Assembly: GCA_016720835.1 (NCBI GenBank)
Contig: JADKJW010000017.1
Coordinates: forward strand, 12,987-76,986
Source: Ignavibacteria bacterium
GTDB taxonomy: Bacteria; Bacteroidota; Ignavibacteria; SZUA-365
Direction of reading: 5' to 3'
Length of the DNA: 64,000 bases
Both the position numbers and the translations under genes were made by a program. Within the stretch, counting starts at the first letter, position 1. Each line of letters starts with the position of its first letter. The notes beneath the pieces were generated by a model. The model had not been told where the DNA came from. It searched no databases and saw only the letters and a list, made by a program, of their open reading frames with translations. Positions 37,622 through 48,000 of the stretch are shown piece after piece.

Positions 37622-38251
37622 ATGCGATCCGCCGACAGAAACGAACTTCTCGCGCTGCACGCGGAGAGCGCGGAGAAGATCCGGACACGTCTGTCCGAAT
37701 TTCGCCGGGTGCCCCCCTCGCGACATTTCTACGAGCTGTGTTTCTGCCTGATGACGCCGCAATCGAGCGCGGCGCAATGCGCGCTGGTCGCGGCCGAGCT
37801 GGAGCGGCGGCGCTTTCAGCGCGCGCCCTTCGATCCGGAGCAGCTCCTGCGCGCATTCGAAGGCGGATACGTCCGCTTCCACCGCACGAAGGCACGCCGT
37901 CTTCTCGCCGCGCGCGAGAGTTTCCCCGACGTCGCGGATCTTCTCACGAGCGACGAGCACGAGAAGGACATCCGCGAAGCCCTTGTCGCGCGCATCAACG
38001 GTCTCGGCTACAAGGAGGCGAGCCACTTTCTCCGCAACATCGGGAAAACACGCGTCACCATCATCGACCGCCATATCATCCGAAATTTCATCCGCCTCGA
38101 CCTTCTCGACGCATGGCCCGCGAGCATCTCGCGCGCGCGATACCTCGCCCTGGAGGCGCTGTTCGAGGACACCGCCGCGGCGCTCGGCATGCCGCCGGAC
38201 GAGCTGGACCTCCTGTTGTGGAGCAGGGAAACCGGCTTTATCTTGAAGTAA
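37622..38251 (+). CDS. ogg: 8-oxoguanine DNA glycosylase/AP lyase, archaeal-type Ogg2
   Basis: 209 residues, matching the short Ogg2 family. The helix-hairpin-helix with catalytic Lys131 is INGLGYKEASHFLRNIG, and the catalytic Asp149 lies in TIIDRHIIRNF. The C-terminus ends LDLLLWSRETGFILK, close to the Ogg2 signature with its terminal Lys. It excises 8-oxoG opposite C, the role MutM (Fpg) has in most bacteria. With the preceding MutT-like and MutY genes it completes a GO repair set in one operon. Confidence 0.92.
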   Translation: MRSADRNELLALHAESAEKIRTRLSEFRRVPPSRHFYELCFCLMTPQSSAAQCALVAAELERRRFQRAPFDPEQLLRAFEGGYVRFHRTKARRLLAARESFPDVADLLTSDEHEKDIREALVARINGLGYKEASHFLRNIGKTRVTIIDRHIIRNFIRLDLLDAWPASISRARYLALEALFEDTAAALGMPPDELDLLLWSRETGFILK

Positions 38252-38276
38252 CTTCCCTTCTCAACCGGACACGCAC

Positions 38277-39096
38277 GTGAACCCGCAGACAACGCAGGAA
38301 ACACCCGATACGCACCGCACCCCGGCTCTCGAGCTCGAAGGAGTGCGCTTTCGCTACGGCGTGACGGATGTGCTGCGCGATGTCACCCTGCGCATCATGC
38401 CCGGCGAGTTTGTCTGCTTCGTCGGACCCAACGGCGCGGGCAAGACGACGCTGCTCCGCGTCATGACCCATTTTCTGACCCCCGCGAGCGGCCATGCGCG
38501 CATCTTCGGACGAGGCGCCGCCGCATTGTCCGCGAAGGAACGCGCGCACGGTGGCGCTGGTGCCGCAGTCGGAGGACATGCTCTTTCCGCTCAGCGTGCG
38601 CGCGATGGTGCTGATGGGCCGTTACCCGCATGTGTCGGGCTTCGGTTTCGAGAGCCCGGAGGATTACGACAAGGTGGATCAGGCGATCAGGCGCGCGGGG
38701 CTCGACGGCTTCGCCTCGCGTCCGGTGACCGCGCTCTCCGGCGGCGAGCAGCACCGCGTCACGATCGCGCGCGCGCTGGCGCAGGACACGCCCGTGCTGC
38801 TGCTCGACGAGCCCAACGCGCATCTCGACATCCGGCATCAGATGGACCTCTTCGAACTCCTCCACAGGCTGAACCGCGAACAGGACCGCACCATCGTCTG
38901 CGTCACCCACGACCTCAATCTCGCCGCACAGTACGCCTCGCGTGTCGGCGTTCTCGCGCGCGGCAGCATCGTCGCCTTCGGCGAGCCGGGATCGGTCCTC
39001 ACGCGGGACGCCATTGCGGAGCATTTCGGTGTCCGGATGACGGTGTCGCTCGACGCCGTCAACGGGAGAACATCCATCGTCGCCGTGCGATCCTGA
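38277..39096 (+). CDS. FecE/BtuD-type ABC transporter ATPase, frameshifted
   Basis: GTG start 25 bases after ogg. Walker A GPNGAGKTTLLRVM, Q-loop LVPQSED, signature LSGGEQHRVTIARALA, Walker B VLLLDEP and H-loop VTHDLN are all present, and the order matches iron-siderophore/cobalamin/metal uptake ATPases. The frame breaks between LSAKE (up to 38540) and ARTVALVPQ (from about 38543); deleting one G from the GG at 38537-38538 or adding two bases in the GCGCGC stretch restores it. No permease or binding protein gene is adjacent, so the partner is encoded elsewhere or the gene is decaying. Confidence 0.82.
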
Positions 39097-39192
39097 GGAG
39101 AGGCTTTCATACGAGGCTGCCGCGGCGTATTTTATGCATCCGCACCGCCGCGCCCGTTCCCCGACAACGACGGCGGTGTTTCATCAGAAGCA

Positions 39193-39687
39193 ATGATTGC
39201 CGCAATACCCACATCCATGGACTCCAACGACCCGGTCATAACACGACGTGATGTTCGCGAACGAGCCATGCAGGTCTTGTACGCCTACGAGATCTCCCGC
39301 GAGCCGATCGAGATGCTCGTCGAATCGATCGCGGGCGAGGACATCGACCGTGAACCGGAGACCTTCTCGTTTGCGCAGCGTCTCGTGTACACGGTGCTGA
39401 ACCACCGGCACGAAGCCGACCCGATGATCAAGAAACACGCGCGCAACTGGGATTTCGAGCGCATCGCCGCCATCGACAAAATTCTCCTGCGCATGGGCAT
39501 TTGCGAATTCCTGTACTTCGGCGATGTCCCCGTCAAGGTGACGATCAACGAGTACGTCGAGATCGCGAAGAAATTCAGCACCGAGAACAGTGGAAAGTTC
39601 ATCAACGGTCTGCTCGATGCCGCCCTCGCCGAACTGCGCGCGCAGAACCTGGTCACCAAGACCGGCCGCGGTCTCATCGAACTCTAG
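39193..39687 (+). CDS. nusB: Transcription antitermination factor NusB
   Basis: 164 residues; a second ATG at 39217 is an alternative start nearer to the usual N-terminus. Helical RNA-binding domain with ITRRDVRERAMQVLYAYE at the front, and the conserved AAIDKILLRMGICEFLYF and VTINEYVEIAKKFSTENSG, KFINGLLDAAL. It acts with NusA/E/G in rRNA antitermination. The following MFS gene starts 30 bases later. Confidence 0.95.
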   Translation: MIAAIPTSMDSNDPVITRRDVRERAMQVLYAYEISREPIEMLVESIAGEDIDREPETFSFAQRLVYTVLNHRHEADPMIKKHARNWDFERIAAIDKILLRMGICEFLYFGDVPVKVTINEYVEIAKKFSTENSGKFINGLLDAALAELRAQNLVTKTGRGLIEL

Positions 39688-39716
39688 TCCGGCCCGCTCA
39701 CACCGGTTCATCCGCC

Positions 39717-41057
39717 GTGGCGCACCGCAGACAGATTCCGGACTCCCTGCGTCGCCAGCGCTTCGGCTGGTACATGTATGACTGGGCCAACTCGGCCTTT
39801 GCGGTCACCATCCTCGCGGCGTTGTTCGGACCGTACCTCGACCGCGTTGTCGTTCCCGCAGGCGGCTGGACGCCGCCGGTACCGGGCATGGGTGCACTGA
39901 GTTCCACGTCGCTGTACGGGTACACGCTCGGACTGTCCGCGCTCTTCGTGCTTCTCAGTTCCCCCGTCCTCGGCGCCATCGCGGACAGCGGGCACACGAA
40001 GAAGCGCTTCCTCATGTTCTTCTGCGGACTGGGCAGCTCGGCCACCGTGCTGTTCTTCTTCGTCGGTCCCGGCGACGTTGGCCTCGCGCTCGCGTTGTTC
40101 TTCGTCGCGAATTTCTGCTTCGTTTCCGCGAATGTATTCTACGACGCCTTTCTGCCGCATCTGGCGACACCGGACGAGCAGGACGACGTGTCCGGCAGGG
40201 GCTACGCCTACGGCTACGCGGGCGGCGGGCTGCTCTTCATTTTGCATCTCCTGCTCGTACAGTTCCACGCGCAACTCGGCATTGCGGACACGGGACTCGC
40301 GATACGCATCGCGCTGTCGAGCGTCGGGCTGTGGTGGGGAGGTTTCGCGCTCGTCTCCTTCCGGCGGCTTGTGGAGATTCGCGTCAAGGCTCCGTCGCGT
40401 TCCCCGCTCGCGCTGGCTCGGGAGGGCTTCCGCCGCGTGCTCCAAACTTCGCGGCTGGCGGGGTCGCTCCGGCAGCTGCTGCTGTTCCTGCTCGCATTCA
40501 TGATCTACAACGACGGCATACAGACCGTGATCGCCATGGCGACGATATACGGCAGCGAGGAGTTGGGTTTCGACACGCTGACGCTCATGGGCTGTCTGCT
40601 GATGGTGCAGATCGTCGGTATCGCGGGCTCGCGGCTCTTCGCGCGCATCGCCGCGCGCATCGGCACGAAACGCGCCGTGCTGTTGTCGCTTGTCATATGG
40701 ACGGGAGTGGTGGTGTTCGGCTATGTGATGACGCAGCCGTACGAATTCTGGATACTCGGCGGTATCGTGGGTCTCGTCCTCGGCGGCAGTCAGGCGCTGT
40801 CGCGCTCGATGTACAGCAGGATCATTCCGGCAGCCGCGTCGGCGGAGTTCTTCGGGTTCTTTTCCGTGTTCGAGAAATTCAGCGCCATCTGGGGACCCCT
40901 CGTCTTCGCGATCCTCCGTCAGACGACTGGAAGTTCGCGCCTCTCCATCCTCGCGCTCGTCGTCTTCTTCATCGTCGGCGGCGCTCTCCTGTCCTTCGTC
41001 AATCTCGAACGCGCCCAGCGCGACTCCGAACAGATGGGCAAGACCCTTGCTCTCTGA
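39717..41057 (+). CDS. MFS transporter, UMF1/Atg22-like
   Basis: 446 residues from a GTG at 39717. About 12 membrane helices. RFGWYMYDWANSAFAVTILAALFGPY at the N-terminus and SGRGYAYGYAGGGLLFIL are hallmarks of the UMF1 family. The second half holds FMIYNDGIQTVIAMATIYGS and GGSQALSRSMYSRIIPAAASAEFFGFF, also typical. The substrate is unknown; related proteins are thought to move small organic molecules out of the cell or between compartments. Tail is polar (QRDSEQMGKTLAL). Confidence 0.9.
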   Translation: MAHRRQIPDSLRRQRFGWYMYDWANSAFAVTILAALFGPYLDRVVVPAGGWTPPVPGMGALSSTSLYGYTLGLSALFVLLSSPVLGAIADSGHTKKRFLMFFCGLGSSATVLFFFVGPGDVGLALALFFVANFCFVSANVFYDAFLPHLATPDEQDDVSGRGYAYGYAGGGLLFILHLLLVQFHAQLGIADTGLAIRIALSSVGLWWGGFALVSFRRLVEIRVKAPSRSPLALAREGFRRVLQTSRLAGSLRQLLLFLLAFMIYNDGIQTVIAMATIYGSEELGFDTLTLMGCLLMVQIVGIAGSRLFARIAARIGTKRAVLLSLVIWTGVVVFGYVMTQPYEFWILGGIVGLVLGGSQALSRSMYSRIIPAAASAEFFGFFSVFEKFSAIWGPLVFAILRQTTGSSRLSILALVVFFIVGGALLSFVNLERAQRDSEQMGKTLAL

Positions 41058-41122
41058 CAGCGACTACCGGTTTTTCCCAGTCCTCCCCACTCCCTCCTCC
41101 CCACTCCCTCCTCCCTCCTCAA

Positions 41123-41151
41123 TTGTATCCCTCCCCGAAACTCCGTATCTT
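41123..41151 (+). promoter_or_regulatory. Promoter of tRNA-Pro
   Basis: TTGTAT at 41123-41128, 17-base spacer, TATCTTG from 41146, then 9 bases to the tRNA. Confidence 0.75.
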
Positions 41152-41160
41152 GTGAAACTT

Positions 41161-41234
41161 CGGGGAGTAGCGTAGCCCGGTATCGCGCCTGCTTTGGGAG
41201 CAGGAGACCGTCGGTTCAAATCCGGCCTCCCCGA
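41161..41234 (+). tRNA. tRNA-Pro (anticodon TGG)
   Basis: Acceptor stem CGGGGAG/CTCCCCG, D arm with GTAGCCCGGTATCGC, anticodon stem CCTGC/GCAGG with loop TTTGGGA (anticodon TGG), T arm with GGTTCAAATCC, discriminator A. CCA is not encoded (ACAA follows). Confidence 0.97.
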
Positions 41235-41239
41235 CAACG

Positions 41240-41268
41240 CGCCCCGGCACCGAGCCGGGGCCTTTTTT
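41240..41268 (+). terminator. Terminator of tRNA-Pro
   Basis: GCCCCGGC-ACCGA-GCCGGGGC followed by CTTTTTT. Confidence 0.92.
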
Positions 41269-41346
41269 CCGCCCGTCCGCGTTGCTGAAATGCGCGGCAC
41301 AGCGAAGAATATTCGTTCGTATCATTTCCCCACGAAAGGAGCCTCC

Positions 41347-41826
41347 ATGTTTACCGATGCAGAACGCGGCGCGATGATCGACGACATCGCGGCACTCCCC
41401 GCCCTCGCCGCGCAGGCCGTCGACGGTCTCGATGACGCGCAGCTCGACACGACGTACCGCGACGGCGGCTGGACGCTGCGGCAGGTGCTGCACCATCTCG
41501 CCGATTCGCACTTGAACGCGTACATCCGCACGCGCTTCTTCCTCACCGAGGAGCACCCCACGCTGATGGCCTACGATCAGGACCGCTGGGCCGCGCTCGT
41601 CGATGCATCCACCGCCCCCGTGGAGGACTCCCTGATCCTGCTCGGCGGCCTGCATCACCGCTGGACGCAGCTGCTTCGCAGTCTCGCGGCATCGGACTGG
41701 TCCCGCACGGCGCATCACCCCGAGAATGGCGACATGGTGCTCGACGACATCCTCCGCATCTACTCGTTTCACGGAAAGCACCACGTGCGTCAGATCACCG
41801 AGGCGCGGAAAAGGAACGGCTGGTAG
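41347..41826 (+). CDS. YfiT-type DinB-like metalloenzyme (bacillithiol/thiol transferase family)
   Basis: 159 residues from ATG 41347 with GAAAGGAG upstream. The four-helix DinB-like fold carries the three His metal ligands H50 (VLHHLADSH), H142 and H146 (FHGKHHVRQI). GGWTLRQVLHHLADSHLNAY is the YfiT signature. Family members are metal-dependent thiol S-transferases, several working with bacillithiol. Whether this organism makes bacillithiol cannot be seen here. Confidence 0.85.
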   Translation: MFTDAERGAMIDDIAALPALAAQAVDGLDDAQLDTTYRDGGWTLRQVLHHLADSHLNAYIRTRFFLTEEHPTLMAYDQDRWAALVDASTAPVEDSLILLGGLHHRWTQLLRSLAASDWSRTAHHPENGDMVLDDILRIYSFHGKHHVRQITEARKRNGW

Positions 41827-41878
41827 CTGTCGGCGCCGCGCGCGCGGACGGCGGCGCGGACGACGCCACACGTTCGTC

Positions 41879-44800
41879 TCACCCCGCCTCCAGCACCTCG
41901 ATATCTTCCGCGACGACGGACACGACGCCGTACTCCGACGCGATGCGGCCGCGCACCTTGAAGGGGCCGGTGCCGCGCAGCAGGTGCCCGAAACGTTCGT
42001 AGCATTTCGGGAACACGACGATGTCCACATTGCCCGTCGAGTCGTCGAGATTCATGAACATCATGCGCTCGCCTTTCTTCGTTCGCGCCATCTTCGCCGC
42101 GATCATCCAGCCTCCGACCGACACGCGGCGGCCGACATGCTTCGCGAGATCGACGGCGCGCACCGTGCCCTCGAGTTGCGCGGCGAAGTGACTGAGGACG
42201 TGCGTCGAGACGGCGTAGGAAAACGTCTCCAGCTCGATGGCGGTGACCTGCTCGGGAGAGTACGACCGCAAATGCGCGAGTTCCTCGGCGAAATCCGGGA
42301 ACGGCAACGGGAGTTCCTCGCCGGCGGGCGCGCGCCCCGCCTTGAGCGTCATTTTGGCTTTCATCAGCATCGCCGAGCGCTTCTCGCCAAAGCCGTCGCA
42401 GGCGCCGCAACGCACGAGGATGGACGCGTCCTCGTAGGTGACTCCGCTTCGGGTGAGGAAGTCGTGCACGCCGCGATAGCGGCCGTCGCGCTCCCGCACC
42501 GCGATGATGGACGCGGCCGAACGCACGCTGAGTCCCTTCACGTGCAGCCATCCGAGCTGTATTGTCGACTCGTCCGGACATTCGCACAGGTCCATGCTCG
42601 CGTTGACGTCCGGCAGCAGCATGCGAATGCCGAGGCGTTTCGCTTCCTGGATGTACACGTCGGGCCGGTAGTATCCGCCCTGATTGTTGAGCACGCTGCA
42701 GAGGAACAGCGCGGGCCAGTACGCCTTCAGATAGGCTTCCTGAAATGACAGCACCGCGTAGGACGCGGAATGCGCCTTGCAGAACGAGTAGCCCGCGAAG
42801 GACTCCATCTGCCGCCATATTTCCGCGGCGACATCGGCGGCAATGCCCTGCCCCAGGCAGCCCGAGAAGAAGCGTTCCTGCAGTTTCATCATCGCGTCGC
42901 GGGAGCGCATCTTGCCCGACATCGCGCGCCGCAGCAGATCGGCCTCGCCCAGGCTGAGCTTGCCGATGAAATGCGCCACCTTGATGACGTCCTCCTGATA
43001 CACCATGACGCCGAACGTGGTGCGGAGCAGTTCCGCCATCGCCGGATGCGGCGGACGGATCTTCGCGGGATCGTGGTAACGCTCGATGAAGGCCTGCATC
43101 ATTCCCGACTGCGCCACCCCCGGCCGGATGATGGAACTCGCGGCGGTGAGCATTTCGAAGGTATCGGTGCGCAGCTTGCGCAGCAGCTGGATCATGGCGG
43201 GCGACTCCACGTAGAAACAGCCGATCGTGCGCCCCTCGCGCATGATGGCGCGCGTGCGCGCATCGTCCATCGCGACGCGGTAGTCGAGTATCGGAGGCCG
43301 CTGTCCTGTTCTGATCTCCACGGCGCGCATGGTGTCCTCGAAGGTGCCGAGTCCGCGGGTCGAGAGGATGTCGAGCTTCTCGAGGTGCCAGTCCTCCATC
43401 GAGTACATGTCCTGCTGCGTGATCCGCACGCCCTTCGGCGCCACCTGCGTGGCGGTGTAGCGCGTCATGCGTTCGGGCGCGAGGATGACGCCGCCGCTGT
43501 GGATGCCGTAGTGATTCGGGAACTCGAGGATGCGCCGCGCCACGCGCACCCAGTCGCGGCCGTAGGGCGACGACAGCGCGACACCCGTGTGCCGGTGAAA
43601 GGGGCTGTGCGCGTCGTCGAGGTCGCGCAGCGAGCCGTACGACGGCATCATCGCGGTGAACTCCTTGATCTCCGCCTCCCCGAAACCGAGCGCCTTGCCG
43701 ACCTCGCGCAGCGCGCCGCGCGGACTGTACGTGGAGATGGTGCCGATCATCGCGGTGTTCGCGCGGTCGTATTTCTCCAGCACGTACTCGATCACGTCGT
43801 CGCGGTTGCGCCAGGAGAAGTCGATGTCGAAATCCGGCGGAGACTTGCGCTCGGGATTCAGGAAGCGCTCGAAGAAGAGATCGAGCGCGATCGGATCCAC
43901 GTTGGTGATCTCGAGGCAGTACGCGACCATGCTGTTGGCGCCCGATCCGCGTCCGACGTAGGGGTAATTGCGGTGACGGGCGTAGCGCACCACATCCCAC
44001 GCGACGAGGAAATAATCGACGAAACCGAGCTCGGCGATGATGCGGAACTCCTTCTCGATGCGCTGCCGGTGCGCGGGCGTCGGATGCGGATACCGCGCCT
44101 CGAAGCCCTGCCAGGCCAGCGTGCGCAGCAGGTCGAGCTTGCGCGGCATGTCCTGACCGCTGAAGGACGCGAACTTGCTCGAGGTGAAGTCGAGGCGGAT
44201 GTCGCAGGCCTCGACGATGCGTTCCCGGTTCGACAGGGCTGAAGGAATCGCGTGAAACCAGGCGCTGAAGTCCGCTTCGGAGCAGAAATGCGAGGCCTCG
44301 CTCGCGAGCTGCCCCGGATCGAGCGTGCCCATCGTCGTGTTCGTCGAAATCGCGCGCAGGATGCCGTGCAGCCTGTGCCCGCCAGGCTCGCCGAAATGCA
44401 CGTCGTTCGTCGCGACGAGCGGAATGTCGAGTTCCTCCGCATCCCGCAGCAGCGCTGGCCAGCGCCCCTCCTGCGCCCTGGTCAGTTCCGCGAACAGCGT
44501 CCCTGCAGGCCGACTGCCGCGCAGATCGCGTAAAAGACGGCGATCCTGTGTCAGGACGATCACGTCTCCGGTGAGGAGATCGGGCAGCACGGAGCGGAGT
44601 TCCACCCGGTTGGGTCGCTCCTCGTCCTCGATCGCGCCGCGGGTGGGCTCTTCGCCATCCGTGAGAATGCGCGCCGCGGGATAATCGTTCGAGAGGCAGG
44701 TGACGATCTCGCAGATGCTCTGATAGCCGTCCCAGTTGCGCGCGAGCAGCACGGCCTTTTCGTCCGCTGTCCGCACCTCCGCGCCGAGTATCGGACGCAG

Positions 44801-44971
44801 GTCCGCGTCGCGCGCGCGCGTGAGAAATTCGGTCGCGCCGGTCACGTTGTTGGTGTCCGTGAGCGCGAGCGCCTCGCAGCCCCCCGCAGCGGCAAGCGCG
44901 ACGAGACGCTCTATCGAGAGCGTGCCGGAAAGGAAGGAATACCAGCTATGCGCATGCAGGTGCGCGAACAT
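41879..44971 (-). CDS. dnaE2: DNA polymerase III alpha subunit, DnaE2/ImuC-like
   Basis: 1030 residues, shorter than replicative DnaE (about 1160) and close to error-prone DnaE2. PHP domain at the front (FAHLHAHSWYSFLSG, LTDTNNVTGATEF). The polymerase palm acidic motif is PDFDIDF near residue 380, with PNHYGIHSGG and VYQEDVIKVAHFIGKLSLGE later. A helix-hairpin-helix (VKGLSVRSAASIIAVRERDG) and a C-terminal OB-fold (VSVGGWMIAAKMARTKKG) follow. It likely extends damaged or mismatched primers during SOS mutagenesis. It starts 30 bases after the C25 peptidase gene, downstream of lexA, so the three look co-transcribed. No imuA or imuB is in the window. Confidence 0.88.
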   Translation of the reverse strand: MFAHLHAHSWYSFLSGTLSIERLVALAAAGGCEALALTDTNNVTGATEFLTRARDADLRPILGAEVRTADEKAVLLARNWDGYQSICEIVTCLSNDYPAARILTDGEEPTRGAIEDEERPNRVELRSVLPDLLTGDVIVLTQDRRLLRDLRGSRPAGTLFAELTRAQEGRWPALLRDAEELDIPLVATNDVHFGEPGGHRLHGILRAISTNTTMGTLDPGQLASEASHFCSEADFSAWFHAIPSALSNRERIVEACDIRLDFTSSKFASFSGQDMPRKLDLLRTLAWQGFEARYPHPTPAHRQRIEKEFRIIAELGFVDYFLVAWDVVRYARHRNYPYVGRGSGANSMVAYCLEITNVDPIALDLFFERFLNPERKSPPDFDIDFSWRNRDDVIEYVLEKYDRANTAMIGTISTYSPRGALREVGKALGFGEAEIKEFTAMMPSYGSLRDLDDAHSPFHRHTGVALSSPYGRDWVRVARRILEFPNHYGIHSGGVILAPERMTRYTATQVAPKGVRITQQDMYSMEDWHLEKLDILSTRGLGTFEDTMRAVEIRTGQRPPILDYRVAMDDARTRAIMREGRTIGCFYVESPAMIQLLRKLRTDTFEMLTAASSIIRPGVAQSGMMQAFIERYHDPAKIRPPHPAMAELLRTTFGVMVYQEDVIKVAHFIGKLSLGEADLLRRAMSGKMRSRDAMMKLQERFFSGCLGQGIAADVAAEIWRQMESFAGYSFCKAHSASYAVLSFQEAYLKAYWPALFLCSVLNNQGGYYRPDVYIQEAKRLGIRMLLPDVNASMDLCECPDESTIQLGWLHVKGLSVRSAASIIAVRERDGRYRGVHDFLTRSGVTYEDASILVRCGACDGFGEKRSAMLMKAKMTLKAGRAPAGEELPLPFPDFAEELAHLRSYSPEQVTAIELETFSYAVSTHVLSHFAAQLEGTVRAVDLAKHVGRRVSVGGWMIAAKMARTKKGERMMFMNLDDSTGNVDIVVFPKCYERFGHLLRGTGPFKVRGRIASEYGVVSVVAEDIEVLEAG

Positions 44972-45001
44972 GATCGGCGATGCGCGGGAGAACGGTGATG
45001 C

Positions 45002-48000
45002 CTATTTCAGCTTCGCGATTTTTCCGAGCGTCTCGGTGACGCCCGTTGGCGAGCGCGTGATGAACTTGTAGAAGTACACGCCGTTGCCGGGCAGGTCGCC
45101 ATCCTCGTCGCGGCCGTCCCAGCGCAGCATGTTGAGTCCGATGCGCAGCTGCTCCCGACCCGCGGCGAGCCTGCGGATCAATCGGCCCGTCACCGTGTAG
45201 AGCTTCACCTCCACCACGTCTGGCGGTTCGGAACCCGTGAGCGTGAAGACGAAGGCCGTCGCGTCGGCAAATGGGTTCGGGTAATTCGTCAGGTCGAGAA
45301 TCTTTCCGTCGAGATCGACCAGCACGCGCACGATGAGATCTTCGCTCAAGGCGGGATTGCCCGAGGCATCACGCGCGTTGAATCGGAAGACATGCTCCCC
45401 GGTTTCGAGGGCGGGCGTCCACTGCAACAGCGCGGGGACGGTGCTCGTCATGGGGGTGAACTGCAGTCCCGCGGTCGACACCGTCGAGTCATCAAGGGTG
45501 ATCGAGAAATTCGCGGGATTGGTGACTTTCAGCGGACTCGCATCGGACAGTGTCATCGTCACCAGCGGCGTCGGACGGATGTAGTCGCCTTCAGGCGGGG
45601 TGTGGCCGTCGAAGAGCACGGAGAGGCTCGGAATGATGGTATCGCGTTGCACGGCGATGCGGGTGATCGCGACGTTGTTCGTTTCGAACTGCTCCGGCAC
45701 CGCGTCCTCGCGATCCACCTGCACGAGCAGGCGCTGCACGCCCGGCAACGACGTCGTCGACACGGTGAGCGCCGTATCGAGCCAGGCGCCTCTCGCGAGG
45801 CCGGCGACATTCCCGCGGAAGAGCTGTTTGCGGATGTTGTCCGAACCGACCGCATCAACAATGACCGAGAAGGGACCGGCGTCGGTCTCGCCGGCATTGA
45901 CGATGCCCACGGTCATGCGCACGTCGATGCCCTGCTCCACGGAATCCGGCGTCACGGTAACGGACTGGTAATTCAGCGCCAGTTCCGCGCGCCGCTGATA
46001 ATCGACGTCCCAGCCGCGCAGCACGGGAAATGGTTTTCCCGCTTGCGGAATGAGGTCCGCTTCGAGCTGCAGCTTCGGATGGATGGCCGCATTGACGAAG
46101 GACAGGCCGAGCGTATCCGGATTGCTCTCGCTGCGCAGCAGCGCGCGCGACCCGTCCGACTTCACACCGTACACGCGCAGCGCAATGATGGAAGACGCGG
46201 AGGACGAACGCTGCAGCCGAATGCTCCGCCAGGCACTGGCGGGTCCGATCGTCACCGAGGTCACGCTCCCCGTGTCGGCATCCGCAACGTACGAGGTATC
46301 GAGCGTGACCTTGCCGCCGAATTTCGGATTGAAGGCCTCCTGTACGCTGCCGATTTTCGCGCCATGCCTTCCGATGATCGCGAAATTGCCCCGGAAGGCG
46401 CGCGCGTACACGCCCAGCGTATCCGCGTAGCGACTGCCGATGGATCGCATGCCGGCGATGAGATCCGAATGGTAGAAGTAGGGATCGTCCATCGTCGAGA
46501 TGGCGACGATTTTCCCGAAGGGCAGTGCGAGCAGGAAGCGGTTCAAGGCCAGCGAGGCGTCCGGATTCTCATACGTGTCATAGATGGCGATCGTGTCGAC
46601 ATCGATTGAGACGCTGTCGAGGATGACGACGAAGTAGCCGCGCCCGAACGTCGTCGGCAGAATGTTCCGGCCGTCAAGCTCCACCGATCCGTATCCGCCG
46701 TCGTTGTAGCCGGACGAGATGACGGAGAGGGTGCGCCTGCCGGGCAGGTTCGTCAATCCGCCGCTGTCGAGGAACAGTTTCTCACGCTGATTCCGCGCGA
46801 GATCGATCGAATCGCGCTGCACGAAGGGTGCGCGCGGCGTGGTGCTCCAGAATTCGAAGGGGCCGACAAACTCCGCGCCCGGTGTGTCGAGACGCGCGCG
46901 CCAGTACCAGCGCCGGTCCGCCGTGAGCGGAGGCAGGGGCCCCGGCTCGGTCACGGTCTTTCCGTACGGCGCCTTCATCGAGAGCGGTGACAGGAAGGCG
47001 CTCGTGAGATCGAACTGGAATTCCACGTCCTGCACCTCCCCGGGCGAGAGCATGGGATTGAGCAGCCGCGCGTCCACGAAGCCCGCGGAACTGCGTCCGA
47101 AGGCGGCGTTCACCACCTGCAGATGCGTGCTGAGCACGGCATAGCTGAACTGCGCGAGATTGTCGCGCTCGTCGCCCTCATCGATGCGATCGTCGGAATC
47201 GACCAGCACCTCGAGCAGGTGATTGCCCGCAAGATTGCCGCTGGGAAGCGTGACCCGTATCGTATCGAACAAGGACGGCAGCGCGCGCCGGTATTCGCGG
47301 GAGATCCGTGTTGCGCCGGCGAACACGTCGCGCACGGTGACGGTCACCGAATCGCCGCGCAGCGTCCCGAGGTTCGCCCAGGCGATGATGAAGCCGAGAC
47401 TGTCCATCGCGTTCGTGAAGATCTCCTCACCCTGGCGCACCCACTCCGCTCTCGCCACGACGTTCGGTTTGTGCGGAACCGGCAGGCGCGCGATCGGGTC
47501 GCCGATCAGGGAGTTCGACTGTATCGCGACCTTGTTCACCGTGGACGTTCCGTACAAACGGGCGAGGTCGAGCTTCGAGCGTCGGTGCGCATCTCCGATG
47601 GAGGACGCCCCGTCCTTCAGCAATGCCTTGTAGAAGAGCACCGGCATGACGGCCGCGGTGGACGTGAAGCCGATGGCGGCGTTGCCGACATAGGCGATGG
47701 ACTGCGTCCCCTCCGGAACGACGAACAGCTCGGCGAACGCCGCGCCGTCCGGATCGGCGAACTTGCTCGTGGAACACCCGAAGTCCGACACCAGCGAGGC
47801 ACGGTCCTTCGTGTTGCGCAGTTGCGACGGATCGCCGATGGTGTTGTCCCAGGTGCGTATGGCCGCGTGCCCGATATAGGAGATCACGAGACCGCCATCG
47901 TCGATCGTTTCCTGCACGAATGCGGGCGTATACGGTCCGAAGTCCGTCTGCGGGACCTTGGTCTTGTAGAAGTGCACCGGTTTGCCCGCGTACGGCTTTG

